Positions 37,010-51,197 of a stretch of 64,000 bases of DNA are shown here, one piece after another. The DNA comes from Apostichopus japonicus (Eukaryota > Echinodermata > Holothuroidea > Aspidochirotida > Stichopodidae): NCBI RefSeq assembly GCF_037975245.1, contig NC_092571.1:26116564-26180563 (forward strand). Direction: 5' to 3'. How positions within the stretch are numbered: position 1 is the first letter of the stretch; each line of letters opens with the position of its first letter. The position numbers and the translations under genes were made by a program. The notes under the pieces were generated by a model. The model made no database searches. It was not told where the DNA came from and worked only from the letters and a program-made list of their open reading frames with translations.

Positions 37010-37545
37010 ATTATTTGTTAATGGTTGATATTTAAGGTAATTACAATGGTACAAATAGCTTGTTAAAGATGCTGTAACCCTGGTCGTGTTTGCAACTTAA
37101 CATTTCTAACTGGTTCAGACTGGGACATAAATCGCCACTCAGTGCTCCATCCAGTTGCCCCTGAGACTTGCAACCAGCAGCACAATTATAGATTTTCCAT
37201 TTTCTATCTCAAACAATTTTGGGGGGAAAAGGAGTTTTATTAAAAGAAAGTAATATAATACGAAAAACTATGAACACTGTTTTCTCGTAAAATGAAAGCA
37301 TAAACGTAGGTGATTTTAAGTGATATTGATCATGTTCCATCTTTGTAATTTATTCTGATATCTCCTACTGATTTATAGTTAAAGTAACTAGAAAGGTACA
37401 GGCAGCTTGTTAAGGATGCTGGAACTCTGGCTGTGTTTGCAATGTAATATTTCTAACTGGTTCAGACTGGGACATAAATAGTCACAGGCTCGATGATCCA
37501 TACGTCTGCTCTGAGACTTTGAACAAGCAGCACATCTGCTGACTG
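37010..37545. repeat. Two-copy direct duplication of about 185 bp downstream of AGXT
   Basis: Copies at about 37010-37190 and 37355-37545 share GCTTGTTAA(A/G)GATGCTG and TTTCTAACTGGTTCAGACTG, then GGACATAAAT and CAGCAGCACA-type ends. Confidence 0.7.
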
Positions 37546-38794
37546 GGATGAAACTAGCCCATTTTTGGGATCAACAAAGTGGTTTCTGCCAGTTATGAGC
37601 CATTAAGTCAGTAAGTAATATGTCGGTAATTTCTCACCACAGGATTGCACAAATATCTGATTTGTTGGTTGCATTAAAGTTGCAATTGATGTTTAATACC
37701 TCCAGAAAATTGACTATTCTGATTCAAAAATTATAACATCATTTAATTACAATAATTTTTAGACCGACAACAGTTCTGTAGCAGACAGCTTTTAGTTATA
37801 TGCTTATAGGAATCTAGAAAAGATACTGCCATTACCAGCAAGTTATTGTGCTAATAAGCATTTTACACCATTTTCTGACACTTTTCTTCAAACTATTTAG
37901 GTGGTTCATAAGATAAAATGAGTGAAAAAGGGACATGGATTTTTTATTAGGTACCCCAAATGCTTAATATAGTATTGAAAAATATTAAACCACCATGGGA
38001 AATTTTAAATACATTCCAGGGTTTATGGGATTTATTTCAAATTCAGAACTTATATTAATTAAGTTAGTTGATTGATCATCTTATTCTCATCTTTAAGGAC
38101 ATCAGTTCTTTTTAGATTATACTTAAAACGAATTCAAGGTTCTTTTCCATATTTTCCATCTTCCAAAACTTAACTGTAGTTAATATAAACCATAGAATAT
38201 AAGCAATGTTAATATTAGATGTCAATCACATCTTGTCAAAGTTCCATCTTATTTTTTCAGTATACAGTATGTAATGTTTATTACTCATGACATACTCTAT
38301 GACAAACAAGAACAAGACAATTGTCTAGCATGGTTGTGACACTTACCCTCGCATTCTGCAGCATATAATTTTTTTTATAATTGGCTCTATTTGATGAGAG
38401 TCTGAGTGATATATGTTGTACTATTTCATTAAGTTCATATGATTGTTAACATTGGCTGCCTTTGGTGATAATGAACACAGAATTCTATGTAACTTTCCAA
38501 AGTATAATTATTTTCAACTCCCATAGTAATAATTTGAAATCCTTTCTTTATATTGTTAACATTATATACAGTACATGATGTAAAGAAATGATTTGAGAAA
38601 CAGTGAATAATATGATAAAAGTTATAAAGATCATGCAGTTGGGTGAGACTTTTTGGTGATAACGCTGGTCTGTGATTTTAGGGCAGGCCTACAGAGGCAG
38701 GGTCTGGTGGGCCTATATATGGAGGGTTTAAACCCTTCCCTCCCCTTCTCACAAAAATTTGTCATAATGTATGACAACAATTAAAATATCCATC

Positions 38795-39170
38795 AATGAA
38801 TAATACTAATGACTTACAAAGAGTTAATGTCTAAACTGGTCAATGGCTCAGTGCCTTGCCAGTGTGAGAATAATCAGCATTTATTGTTAAGATGCTTAAG
38901 CGACTACAAATGTGGGAGAAACCCGCAAGGGCTTATGGATTACAACTTACATGTCAGGTGGCTTCCAATTCAACATTTCAACTCAAATTTGGAATCTTTT
39001 CAATTTAGAAAGTGATTTCAGATTGGAAAACTGTAGACTGCCCTTGGATGAAAAACCTACCTCAGTATGACCCGGCTGGGTATCAAACCCGGAACCTCAC
39101 AATTGTTAAGCCTCATTGCTTCATATGCCACCCAAACTGCCTTTTTCCACTCGGCCACAGCACCAGTGTG
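38795..39170 (-). repeat. tRNA-derived SINE, family B, copy 3
   Basis: Contains the shared CTACAAATGTGGGAGAAACC, GGTGGCTTCCAATTCAAC and CTCATTGCTTCATATGCCAC blocks. Minus-strand GGGTTTGATACCCAG is a decayed B box. The open frames here are repeat sequence. Confidence 0.6.
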
Positions 39171-40025
39171 TATGCTACTTGCTGTTTTCAGCATTGAATA
39201 TCTACCAACTATGACATGAAGCCTTGAAAAACTGGACGTTGCAATATTGATGTCCCTTCTTCATGGTTACATTGCAGATATAACAGGACTTGGTTTAAGA
39301 GTGGCTCAAGTTGTTTAGCACTTTTTGTGTCCAAGCTCTATCTTGGATGACTTCTGAAGAGTAGTCCTTTAATACTTAGTGATTCTGTTGGAAAATTTAC
39401 ACACACATAGAAAAGTTCATTTGATGTAATGATTTATCAAAATGTTTGTAATAATTTGGTTCAAAGTGAAAATTTAAAATTATGGGGAAAAAACCCCAGC
39501 TGTCACACAATACACACAGTTGCTGCTGCATAGAATAGAAGAATGAATATTCATGAAGTCAAATGTGAATACCCTCATTCAAGATGGATCTCCAAAGCTG
39601 ATGCAAGCTAGATGACAAAAGGAAGAAAGAAAAAAAAATTACAATGGGACTTTGCTGCAGTACAGTTGTGATGGTATCTTCTGTTGAATCACCAGCCTAT
39701 AAGAACAAACATGGCTGCTATTATCATCATGATCATTGTCCTATTTATGTATCTCTCAAAAAGTTGAGCCAACCTATGCAAAGATCTGTAGAAGGCTCCA
39801 AGTATCTGACAAAACTAGCGTATACATTAATGAGGCACATATGTCCTGGTACGATACCAACCAATAGTGGACATAAATTCTTTCTTTCTAAATTCATCAA
39901 TTCTTTCTTTCTTCTCTCCATCCCTTGTCTACTAATCCCCTTACATCTATCTCTTTGTGTTCACCATGCTCATTAAACTGTCTGTATTCTGTGCGTGTTT
40001 TTGTTCCTTCTGTAGCTGTTACTTA

Positions 40026-40064
40026 GCCTCTGAAGAAGATCCTGCTAGGATCGAAACGTCAGGC
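40026..40064 (+). other. Hammerhead-like dispersed motif (CTGAAGA - stem - GAAACGTC)
   Basis: GCCT (40026-40029) can pair with AGGC (40061-40064). CTGAAGA follows, then GATCC/GGATC stem, then GAAAC and GTC. Order and core letters resemble a minimal hammerhead ribozyme (CUGANGA, GAAA, UH), but an extra A sits before the stem. Related copies lie at 61304-61372. Function is speculative. Confidence 0.3.
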
Positions 40065-41034
40065 CAACTTACTTACTTTTACACATTCGTGTACATAAAT
40101 TGGCAGAAATCTTTAATTAAGAGTTAGCTTCCTGCTATAACCATGATTCATCAGTATAATTATTGGTAAAACTTCGAATGACAATCAGTATTACTGGCGC
40201 TTACCCCAACCTCCAGACTAAATACACCGACTGCATCCCTTTAAATTGAACAAAGGGTGCAGCCCCTCACATTTGAGAAATTTTGATAAGATTATAAAGG
40301 TTCACGCTAAGTTGCATAATGCTATTACTATATTTTGGAACTTTTATAGTGAAGACTTCTCCTCAATCATCGACAATTCTCTGTTTCCTGTGAATATTTG
40401 TCGATGCTAGAAAAGGTCGTGATCCCCACTTCAGTCGCATACCAGGACACTACGATACGTATATATTCGCAGGCAAAAGCTGGTGCGGTTTCACGTGCCT
40501 TCCTTACTATAAATAGAGTATATAGATAAAAGTACAACTTTATTCAGCTGTTTGGTGTAACTGCTACGAGCCCTCGATATTTGATTGGTGAAATGGATGA
40601 TTATTAATATTCAATACCTTGACACCTATTATCATTGGTTAATTATGACGAGCCTCCACAGTACATCCTGACAGGATTTGCATAGGGTTTCGTTAGATTT
40701 ATTTTCCCGTAGCTACAGTAGCCATATATACATAATACACAACTGTGATGTGAACGATGTATACACAATACATTTTTATCGTAATACTAGTTCAGTAAGT
40801 ACTGCGGACCATTTCAAACCTGTTGTTTTGTCTGGACAAACTTGGCATCAACAAGAAATTTGCAAGAGGTGTCAGTAAATAGTAAGTTCGTTACAGATTA
40901 TCTGTCGCTTAGCAAGATTAGTTCTACTTAGGTTCCTTGTTATAGGCGGATACTGTACAACTGTTGAATCTCACCACGTCTGGATCTGGTAAGTGGTAGG
41001 TTGCACAGACTTAGCGCCATTAGACAGGAATCAA

Positions 41035-41456
41035 TCCGTTAAGGTGACCATATTTGCCTGACTGGAGGGACATTTATTGCGTAACTGATATTGGGGAGGG
41101 GTCTAAAGGGGAAAAATTTCCAAGTGCATAAGGTGCTTAGATGTAAAATGGTGATACTTAGAAGCACTTTTTCAATTAGATGAAATGTACTTTACGAAAG
41201 AGCGCTAGGCCTAGGCTAGATCGATCTAGCATTTTAGTTTTTACACTGGCCCACCTGAAATACTGGTTAGTTCCGTTCTGCGACTGCACACTTGACTAAA
41301 TTTTGTTTTTACAATTATTTTACTAATAATATGGGATATTTCCGAAATTCCTGAACATTTTGAAGAATCGGGGACATTTTCGGGGACACATGTTCATCGG
41401 GGACAGCACACTGTAATCGGGGACTGTCCCCGAAAATCAGGGACGTCTGGTCACTA
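41035..41456. mobile_element. Probable MITE with GTGACCA ends
   Basis: The left end AGGTGACCATATTTGCC and the reverse complement of the right end (AGTGACCAGACGTCCC) pair as diverged terminal inverted repeats. GGGGACA-type repeats fill the right half. The target duplication is not clear. Confidence 0.45.
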
Positions 41457-41800
41457 AAGCAATGGAAGAAAAGTTAACTTTCCGTTGCTTGCAAGTGACG
41501 TTTTGTTCATGTCGCTACAATCTGCGGACAGAGGAGTAATGAAACGTGATACCTTGTTATCTTTAGCTGGACCTGAGATGTCCATCTCTGTATCGTTTAT
41601 ACACTGTGCTGTGGGTATTGACCGTAGCTGTATGTACTGACTGTACTATAGTGTCCAATTACCGATGGTAGCAAGCTGTGTGTGTGTATTTCCTGGGATC
41701 GATGGTGGTGTCTAACACTTCTGTTACACCTCATTCGAAACTAGGTCAGATTACCGGCATTAGACGTTTCTTTTTGCGCGAGTCTTCACATCCATTAAAT
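41454..41800. mobile_element. TTAA-type MITE family 1, copy 2
   Basis: Same orientation and body as 16196-16508, ending with GCGAGTCTTCACATCCATTAA. The left end is diverged (CTAAAGCAATGGAAGA). It abuts the CTGGTCAC end of another element. Confidence 0.7.
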
Positions 41801-42185
41801 GGTGCATAGTATTATCCTGAAACAGTGCACTTCTTTGCAAAAGGGTTGATTATTTCATTTCTGTGTTATTTTTTCAATAAGAAGTTATTTTCAACCTTTC
41901 TAGGACGAAATGCCTGTTGCCCCCTCCTAGTCTCCTACTACTAGTACTGATATTACAAGTTTGATTTTAGAATGTATATAAAGCTGATTTGACACTGATC
42001 GGCAATAAGCTAGAACTGGGACAGATTTTGCATTCCCTGCAGTTTAGACTAATCAACAACTTTTTCAATAAAAATACAAAGTATCAAACAATGAAATTAC
42101 TAAACTGTGTATTCTGATTGTTCTTTAATTCTCTTCTTCATCCATAGTTGTATTTTGTATACTGCAGCAGCAATCAAACCACATA

Positions 42186-45100
42186 ATGAAGGCCAACACA
42201 ATCATCGCCAAGGTAATGTACATGGTTTTGAATACTCATTTACCTTCGGGTAATTCATTTTGGCAGTTCAAGTATGATCATTTATGGGCAATGATGATCA
42301 GATCAACTTAAGTCAATAATAATTAATTGAAAGTAATTTGTATTATGATTTAAGCAGACAGGTACTTTACTGTACAGCTCTACTTGCACATGTACTAAAC
42401 AAGGGGGGGGGGGGATGGGGGAGGAAAGTAAAACAATGCAGTCAAGACATACAGGTAAAAGGAACCAACAAATTTCTATATAATTAAATGCTATTAAGTT
42501 ATGTCAATTATAAAGTCACAACTATACAGTGTAACATTATTTTTGTATTTATTTATTTTATTTTTTCTTAGGAAAGATATTTAGGATCATAGTGGGTGGA
42601 ACAGATGGTCTGGGTACAGTATGTTATATTTTTGGCCTGACAGGTTTGAAGTTCAAACTGTATATATATATATACTGCAGTAATGTATAGTTACTGTACA
42701 GGTATATATTATAAAAATCCTGACATTTATTGGGAGACCCTGAAAACGTTAAGAAAAAATATACTAATGCATGTTACATGTTGACATGTTTATCCATATA
42801 GCAGCTAGGAGATGAACAAAGAAAGTTGCCAAGTAAACGGCGGGCAACGCATCATTGCTGAAAGGTAGTTAGTTGTGATTGGTACAAGTCATATGTGTCA
42901 GTTTGAATATATGTCATATTATGTTTGAATAATTAGACAATTACATTACCTTGCCCAGAAGCAGCGATTTAGCCAGCCCATATTTGTGAGACATATTGTA
43001 GCCTAAACATCAAAGAATGTCGCCTAAACATAATAGAATGTCGCAGAAAGAAAATCTGATGAGGGGCTTCTACGCAGGTGTTTATTTCGAGGTAATGACT
43101 TGGTTCAGTTTTACTAAGAATTAATCGTTCCAATCAATCACTTTCTCAACTCTAAACACAATTTTGTGGCTTCTGATACTGATTCCGAGCACCACTCACA
43201 GAGAAGAGCGAACCAGATTTACGTTGCACTATTGTTAACTGATTGAAAGCATTTTCAGTCCAAAGACCCCTCCCCCCTGGAGGTCAATCATTCAGAATGA
43301 CACATCGGAGTATCGTCCTGGCTAAATCACTGCCCAGAAGTGTCTCCCAGAGGTTCCTTAAAAGAATTCCCAGTGGTTTTAGACACGTTAGCTTGTCAAG
43401 TTTCGTGAACTAGAAAGGACTGGTATGACAGCACCCTCTGTGTAGATTTAGTGCGTGGCCGGGGATCTGCGGAGACTAACACTTTGTAATAGGGTTGATG
43501 TCATTAGGAGAACCACATCAGTAGTATCAGGGAAGAGTGCAGGAACTGATAGGACACTGTTCTTAGTGTCACGTTAAGATACAGTTTGTAAATCTAGACT
43601 GTGCTGTTAATGCACTGTTTCTGAAACCTCACACTCACAGTCCTGTGTTTACAACTGGACGGTAACACAAGAGTAGAATTTTCTGAACTCAGCCTCTTTG
43701 ACGTTTGCTGTTATGATATAGTTATTAAGAAGCAATGAGTTAATCTAAGAGGTTTTCTTGACAACAGATGCAAGATCTTCTCTTAGATTTAATACCATCA
43801 GATCTTGTAAAATGTCATTAAATTTAACTTGTTTTTTATTTGTTTCTTCCACTGCAGCTTATTTTGGCTATACTCTCCATACTCAGTCTTCTAGTATGTG
43901 AGATTCTTTCTGATTCCGTCCTGTCTCGGGTAATTACAACCATTTTGACGTTTGTAGCGCCAATGGAACAAAGACAAGAGTGTAGCCACATTTGTCATGA
44001 TGTTTTTAGATGTTGTTATGTTGTCATGATGTTGTTAAACTCACAATTAAGATCCTCATCACAGTATTTTTTTAGAAGAAGACAGACACCTGTGTAACTT
44101 TGTTTCATGAAGCTGCACGGATAAAGCAACGCATCATCTTCCTAATAGATAGTGAGATTCTAATACATGATTGTGTGCACGAAATGGGTCTTTCCAGCCA
44201 CAGTCAATCTTTTTGACCTGATCCTCAGGCCCCAGAGTGTGTACTGTAGTTGTGTTTAAACCCTCCCTTGAAACTGGAAATATATTACATTTTATATTAC
44301 ATCACAGTATATAGGTCCTTATCCAAAGGATCTATGTAAATATGTTGAAATATTTCTACCACAAGAAACCCCTTAAGCATATATATATGATCCCCTCAAA
44401 GAATAAAAATTGTATAGTTTGTCATTCTGTCCTGCTAGCCTTACTGCTTTTGGAACCCTTGTAAGCCGTCGAAAATTGCCACTTCTTCGCTGGGTCTGAC
44501 CTGGGTCACCTGGCTGTCAACACCTGTGATCATGAAGTAATATTTCATGGAAGTTTCTGGTTAATATTCATATCCTAGTGCTATGTATGTGTCTGTGAAT
44601 GCGTATAGGCCTATATACAGATATATACATACATATAGTTGGAGTTTTATGCTTCTACTATGTGCCATTCATTTCTTATTGCATTTATTGTTACAGGAAG
44701 AACTGGCAGCTTGTATTTACTGGAATGATTTTGATATTGATCGTTGCATTGCCGGGTATTATAAGTGTGAAAGTTCAGGAAGGTATGTACATTTATCGTG
44801 TCAAGCACTTTAGATTATGCTTGTGTATGATCTAGCAAAGATAACAGATATACAGGAACTGCAAAGATGGGGAGGTGGTAACACGAGGATGTCCCCGGCA
44901 CCCCCGCCTTACCTCCTTTGTGACCCCTTTCATTACTTACAAGTACCCTTTTTAGTTTGAGGGCATGTATGTGCCCAAACTAGAAGTGTATTAGCGCCTG
45001 CCCTGCCCCTCCCCCCCCCCCCCACACATAGAGGGTTTACTCTCTGGCTCTGCAGATATAAACCTTTGCTTAAAGCAAGCTTGGTCACAGGCAAGTATCA

Positions 45101-48100
45101 CAAGAGTATTAGTCTGATATACAGTTTCGTTCATGCATAACAGAGGAATAAAACAGACAAAAACATCTTTGTATTTCAAAGTGAAAATGTACATATTCAC
45201 TGGTTTTATTGGGTATTTTTTTCCTTTGTATAATTCTTTTAATAGTGGTTGCTGCCCGTGTCAACAAGGATCTTTCATGACATGGTTCAATAAATGTAGC
45301 CAGTGTCTTCCATTCAGAGACTGCCTTGGAAATGAGGTGAGTTCAAACCTATCAGAGATACAAAACAGTCCGAATTCTGTATTCATATAACCTTGTACAT
45401 TGGGGCAAACATGGGCCTGATATTTATTTCCGGCACGTCAAGAGAAGCTCTTCACTTTTGGTTGCTATGGGAGGCTGTTATTCAAAGCAACTGAAAAGTA
45501 GAAATTCAAACAAACTCAAAAATCTTAGAGTGCATCAGAGCAATTGTAGCAAAATCTGAGAGGTTCAATGTGGAGGCAGTTGATGATTTGTTCTGGGATA
45601 TGACCCAGCTGGTTAGACTCTGTGTCACTAGTAGGATTATGGGCAGGGAGGACTGGGGGTGGGATGGCTTCAGGCAGGTTGAATAGGACTCCTGTGTTCC
45701 TCATTCCATTCAGCAGTGCACTACTGGTCTGCATGAATCATCCTCTATTGTATGAAAGTTAATATACACCCTTGTTGCAAGGGCTTTAGGAACTGTTATG
45801 TCACTTTTCTTTAATTTCATTATGGTGCCTTAAAGGCATTGAAGACTTGCGCACAAAGAAACGTCTCATGCCGGTAATCTGACCTAGTTTCAAGTAAGGT
45901 GTAACAGAAGTGTTAGACACCACCAACAATTCCAGAAAATACACACACAGCTTGTTACCATCAGTAATTAGACACTAGTGCACAGTGAATACATATGCAG
46001 ATACAGTCAATACCCACAACACAGTGAACAAAGCAGTGATGGACATTTCAGGTCTAGATACAGTAAAAGGTAACAAGGTATCACGTTTCATTACTGTCTG
46101 CATTTTGTAGAGACACCAAAAAACTTCACTAGCAAGCAACGGAAAGTTAACTTTTTCAGACGGCGGCACGCCGTTTGGAGCGAGTCTTCAATGCCTTTAA
46201 ACGTCATCAGTCCTGCCCACAACTGAGTAGGCTAGATATGCTATAGACAGCCAAATAATGGTCACTCATGTTCAAACTTCCACAAGTATTTGATCTTAAT
46301 ATCAATCTTAGAGCATTATATTGTTTAATTGATACCTCCATATCTGGAAATGAGTTTGTGGGTCAGAATCTGTAGGAATATCTCAGGTTTTTGTAGTAGG
46401 CTATTAGAGAGTTTGAAATCAACACACTTTACTGTAAATTGTAAAATGTAGACTTGCAATAGGTCTACATCCTTCTGCAAGGAATTTACTTGGCTTCTTT
46501 ATTGTGAAATGGGGAGAGGGGGGGGGGGGTTAATGTAAGAAAATGTACTGTTGCTGATATGGGGACTTTGATTTCTTCCCTTATCTTACAGATTCTTTTT
46601 GAAGGAAATTATAGGAATGACAGAGTTTGTGGAGACCTCCGTTCAACCACAGGTAAGAAAGTGACTGATGTTTGTATGTAAGATGATATCTTCTTCAGCA
46701 TTCTCTTACCTAAACCTGTCAATTGTTTTAAGAACTTGTAAGTTGCCAGACACACCTCAGCATTTAGTAGCAATTGCTGACATTTTGTATGATCTACCAT
46801 CATGCCCCATGATAGGATAATAGGCCTACACCAGCTGCTAAGTCATAGAGAGTGTGTGCTAGTTATTGTATGGTTTAAGACTCAGGTGTGACTACAGTAG
46901 TTTATCGCAATATAATATGCCCTGCAGTTTATAGCACAAATTCCTGGATAATATAAGATCTTATGTGGTTTTTTGATACTTTGCAGTTTTTAATTTAGCT
47001 TACATAACAGTCTATAAGAAGAAGAAGAAGACTTCAATACTGTAAAACTTGTTATGAAGCACTAACCTACATTTTTTTAAATATATATGTTTTAAACCAC
47101 AATTATTCATACAGCTATATCACATTATTTACAACGTTGCTGCTATAGCTATTTAATCTTATTAAGTTTAATACACCAAATGTATTTTCATTTAACCTAC
47201 CTGGTCCATCTGCGCGGTCAGCCCTTGTATATGTATTTGTAGTCTGTTCATCTGTTTTTTGGTGGCAGTGAAAGGTCATTTGAGTTCACCAGAGATCCCC
47301 ACATTAAAACCACGTAAGAAAACAATTTACTATGTTTAAGTTAATTACTTAATATTTATACTTAACTCTACAGTTTCCACGCCAACAGAAACCACAGTTT
47401 CGTTATCTTCCTCATCAAGTCCTGACCTAGCTATTGACCTGACTACAGAAGGTTCCATATACTCAATAATAGGTGAGGTTAAATTGCAGCTATCTGGTCA
47501 TAACAGTCCTGCCAGTACATGCTGTACACATTTTGAAGGATTTGACTTTGTCGTTGTGCAGATGACATGCCTTTGTCCAAACGGGAAATTTTGTTGTCCA
47601 AAACTGGTGCAAAATTATAATGATCAATATACATGTTAGGGATGGAGATGTTTAGGTTGGTGAATAGAACACTAGCTTTGGAAGTGATACCAATTTATCA
47701 TTTTACCTTAGTGGCGGTAATTATTTGCATTGGAACACAAAGTTTGTGTGAACAACCAGTTGTCTGGCATTGCCAGTCACTGAGTAGCACGTTACTTGTA
47801 CTGAGATAGTTACAAATGACAGCCAACTGATGAATTTTTATGTCACCCAGACACTTTTCTTTTTGCCAAATAAGGCGTGTAAAATCATTTAAAAAAGTAG
47901 AAAAATTGGAACCATTTTGCTGAAGCTCACATTTTGAACAAAACCTGAGACCAGTCATGCTTAAACTCACATCAGTGGCTTTCAAATTAGGACAGCATTG
48001 ATATATTTAAGCGGTACAACATCATCAAATATTGCTTTGTCAGGCAATATGAAAATATCGTATGCAGGCTTGGATAACCTCCCATTCTCCCGGTCTACCC

Positions 48101-51100
48101 CCCCCCCCCCCCCACATTGCCCATTCTCCATAATTCAGATGTAAAGTAAATCAAGTTAGTAGATTACTTACCCAAAGAAATGGCTCTCCATAAATTAGGA
48201 GGTATAGGCTAAGTTTTGTAATTATGTATGCAGTCAAGATTGGGATCTGTTTGAAGGATTTGAAATTTGTGTTGATAGTTAGTTTGAGTTTCTTCAGATA
48301 AGGGCTTCAGATACTACAAGTTTGCCTGAATCAGTTCTGTAGAGAAAGAGGAAATAAGTTGGGAGCTGGTGTGAGGCACTGTATGCTATTCTTACAATTT
48401 GAGTGCAATGAGGATCTCTGCTCAGCAAATCTGAAACCACCTGTATTATTTTCTCATTTTAAGCTTTATCAGTATTTCAAGTGGCATTTGGTCGCATATT
48501 TTTGCAAAGAGTAAGTTGTTCTTTTAATTATTTCATATTCAGTGCGGTTGCCATTCCATTGACCTCTCACTTTGGCTGAGGTCAGTTTCTGACATTGCAT
48601 GTGTTTGTCTTTTCATATTGGTGTCATCCATAGCCATGATCTGCCTCATTGTTGAAGAAGTCTGTTTGCAAATTGCAAATATACAACTGCAAATTAACAA
48701 CTATAAATTTACAACTACAAATGTCTTCCTCACTTGAGACTTAAATCCAACACACTTGTAAAGTGGTTAACATGAACCCCTTCTGTTAACCCAATCCAAC
48801 CCCTCTCCCATCCCTCACCAGTCCACCTATGGCTACCTGTTGCAAACGAATATGATGAACTTAAGAAGCTGTCACAATTAATGGCTGTATCCATCAACCC
48901 TCCCCTTCCCATATACAAGTAGCTGTCTTTGCACCAGGTTTTTGTTTGGTTTACATTTTAACCCACACGTCTTGTTGACCTTGATGGATGGCTTGTATTA
49001 TTATTGTTTGATACTACCACTATACACACAATAGTCTATTTGATCACATGATTGACGGTTATTTTCATAATGGTGTGGTTGCACATTCATCTGTCTCTGT
49101 TATCAAACACTCAGGGTCTTAAATGTCTTGCCAATCCTGCAGAATGCATCCGTACCTTAGTTACTTGTTTCTTCAGCCATATATTTAACATTGGAACAGG
49201 GCTTGTTGAAAGCAACAAATTTATTTACCCTAGCATGTGGGTTAAAACAGAGGTTGCTGAAAGTAACAAAATTATTTTAATCCTAGCATGTGGCCAGGCT
49301 GTTTGGTAATTGCTTGCTACCTCTCCCTATGATAAATACATTATATTGATATATCTTGGTTCTCATCCCAGTAGAGGCTGGAAGGTTTTCAGTTTCACTT
49401 TTGTAGATTGTTCAACTCATTGCCCTTCCAAATATATGTAGATACATTTTTTGGATTCAAAAATGATTTGTAGTCTGGAAAGCATCATGATTGATCTCTA
49501 GAGGATGAAAGCAAAAAATGTCAAAGAAACGACTATAGCATTGTTTGATACAGATGGCGAGGCCCACAGTGGAATAACTACCGTCCTTTACTGGTTTTCG
49601 AACCTCTGGACATGTAATCAGTGTCCTAAGCTATGTTTCGATCAACATTATCCATAAGTTGACATCGCTGCAACCTTTGTGTGCTAAGTTATTAGAGATC
49701 AAGGTTTTGTTTGGTTGTGTTAAAATTCTTCTTAATAAGCATAAGCGTACGGGACCATTTCAGTTTGGGGGGGCAGAACTTTTTGTGCCCGAAAGTTCCC
49801 ATGACACTATCTAAGCGGAGCGCCACCATCGGTTGGCGCGTAGCGTACAAGAAAATTTTTGGCAAACAATGCCTCTCAGATTGCTGGAAGCGGCACTTCT
49901 GAGGCCTTGCAAGTTGCATCTAAACATCTTTATTTTATAATCTCACGTTTTAGAAATTTACACTTCCCCAAAAATTTGGTAAATTAGAAGAAGAAAATAT
50001 GGTAACATCACTTTGAAGGGGAAAAATGGGACAGTATAATTTTTAAGCTCCTATTTAGTTACCTTATTTATTATTTTAACACAGTACTCAGCTACCTCTA
50101 GAAAAACATACATTCTTCAACGACACGTAGGCCGAATAATGTCGCTGTGTCGGGTGAGACTGCAATTTGTCTCACAAAAAAGTATAAAATATAACAAAGA
50201 ATATGATAAACCTGTACTTCTAGGCTTGTAGGCATTCCCCCCCCCCCCCACCATCCATGAAAAAGAAAATGTTTCTTATATACACTCATGTTGGGGATGT
50301 CCAGGTCAAGGGCGGCGGGAGCTCTTTTAATCTGGGGAGGGGGGCTACCGACATCAATGGGAACTTTGCAGAAATTCGATTGGACTAATGCAGCCTTATT
50401 TTTAGTACCCTTTATAACTCTTATTGTATTATCTTATTTGTGTATACACATCACTCCATCAACCCCCCCCCCCCCCCAAGGAAAATATGCATACTAGCAC
50501 TGCAATATCCAATGCGCAAATTGGGAAACAAGGAACAAGTTTTCTATTGAGACAAAATGAGGTGAAACCATGCTAGTTGCTAATGTAGGAATCTTCCGAA
50601 TTTTTTTTCCGAGTTTTTTTCTTGTTAATATCTTAACAAATTTTTTTCCATTTGAAATAGCTTTGAGTTTGACCCACAGAAATTCATTATAAGTCACGGG
50701 CTTAGTCAGGATTTGCAAAGTTGTATGCACGACTATCTGAGCGGAGCGCCACCATCGGTTGGCGCGGAGCGTACTATAAAATTTTTGGTTTTACAAACCC
50801 CCTCAGATGGCCAGAAACGGCCCTTCCCGAGTGTTCATTCTGGTTCCCTGGCCTCTTGCTAACTTCAGGCACCTCAGTTTTTATGTAGAAAAATGGCATA
50901 TTTTTAACCTAAGGAAAAGTGGGGGCATGTTCCCCCTGTGCCCCCCCCCCGGTTCCGCCGCCCTTGGTCCAGGTATACAATTGACTAGTTAGAAAAAAAA
51001 TGATCGTGCAAAAAGCGTGGTAGCCCAGATGAACTGCGCTTACGGTGGTGTTACACGGAAATATTCGGGCATCATGATGCTAAATAAAGAAAATCATGGA

Positions 51101-51148
51101 ATTGTCGGGCAAAAATTGGAAAAAGGTTCGGGCAAGGTACTGCATATT

Positions 51149-51197
<49 letters not shown>

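Larger units (their letters stand above)
35820..42185. other. Spacer between AGXT and the TNFR-like coding start
   Basis: Holds the AGXT 3' UTR, SINEs, the 185-bp duplication, the hammerhead-like motif and two MITEs. A TATAAATAG box at 40508-40516 is a weak candidate for the upstream promoter of the TNFR-like gene. An acceptor-like CATCCATAG at 42147 would allow an untranslated first exon. No coding exons recognised. Confidence 0.45.

Noticed and set aside
39644-39976. 110-codon ORF before the hammerhead-like motif
   Set aside because: Could be a retroelement tail, but no reverse transcriptase or endonuclease motif is visible.
44599-44835. Alternative frame of the receptor exon with a hydrophobic run (LVFTGMILILIVALPG)
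   Set aside because: Looks like a signal peptide, but this frame meets a stop in the next exon, while the other frame joins the Cys-rich exons and a separate signal-peptide exon perfectly.
47698-47985. 95-codon minus-strand ORF with several Cys
   Set aside because: Intronic to the TNFR-like gene on the other strand, no regular Cys spacing, no signal or membrane segment, no supporting splice sites.
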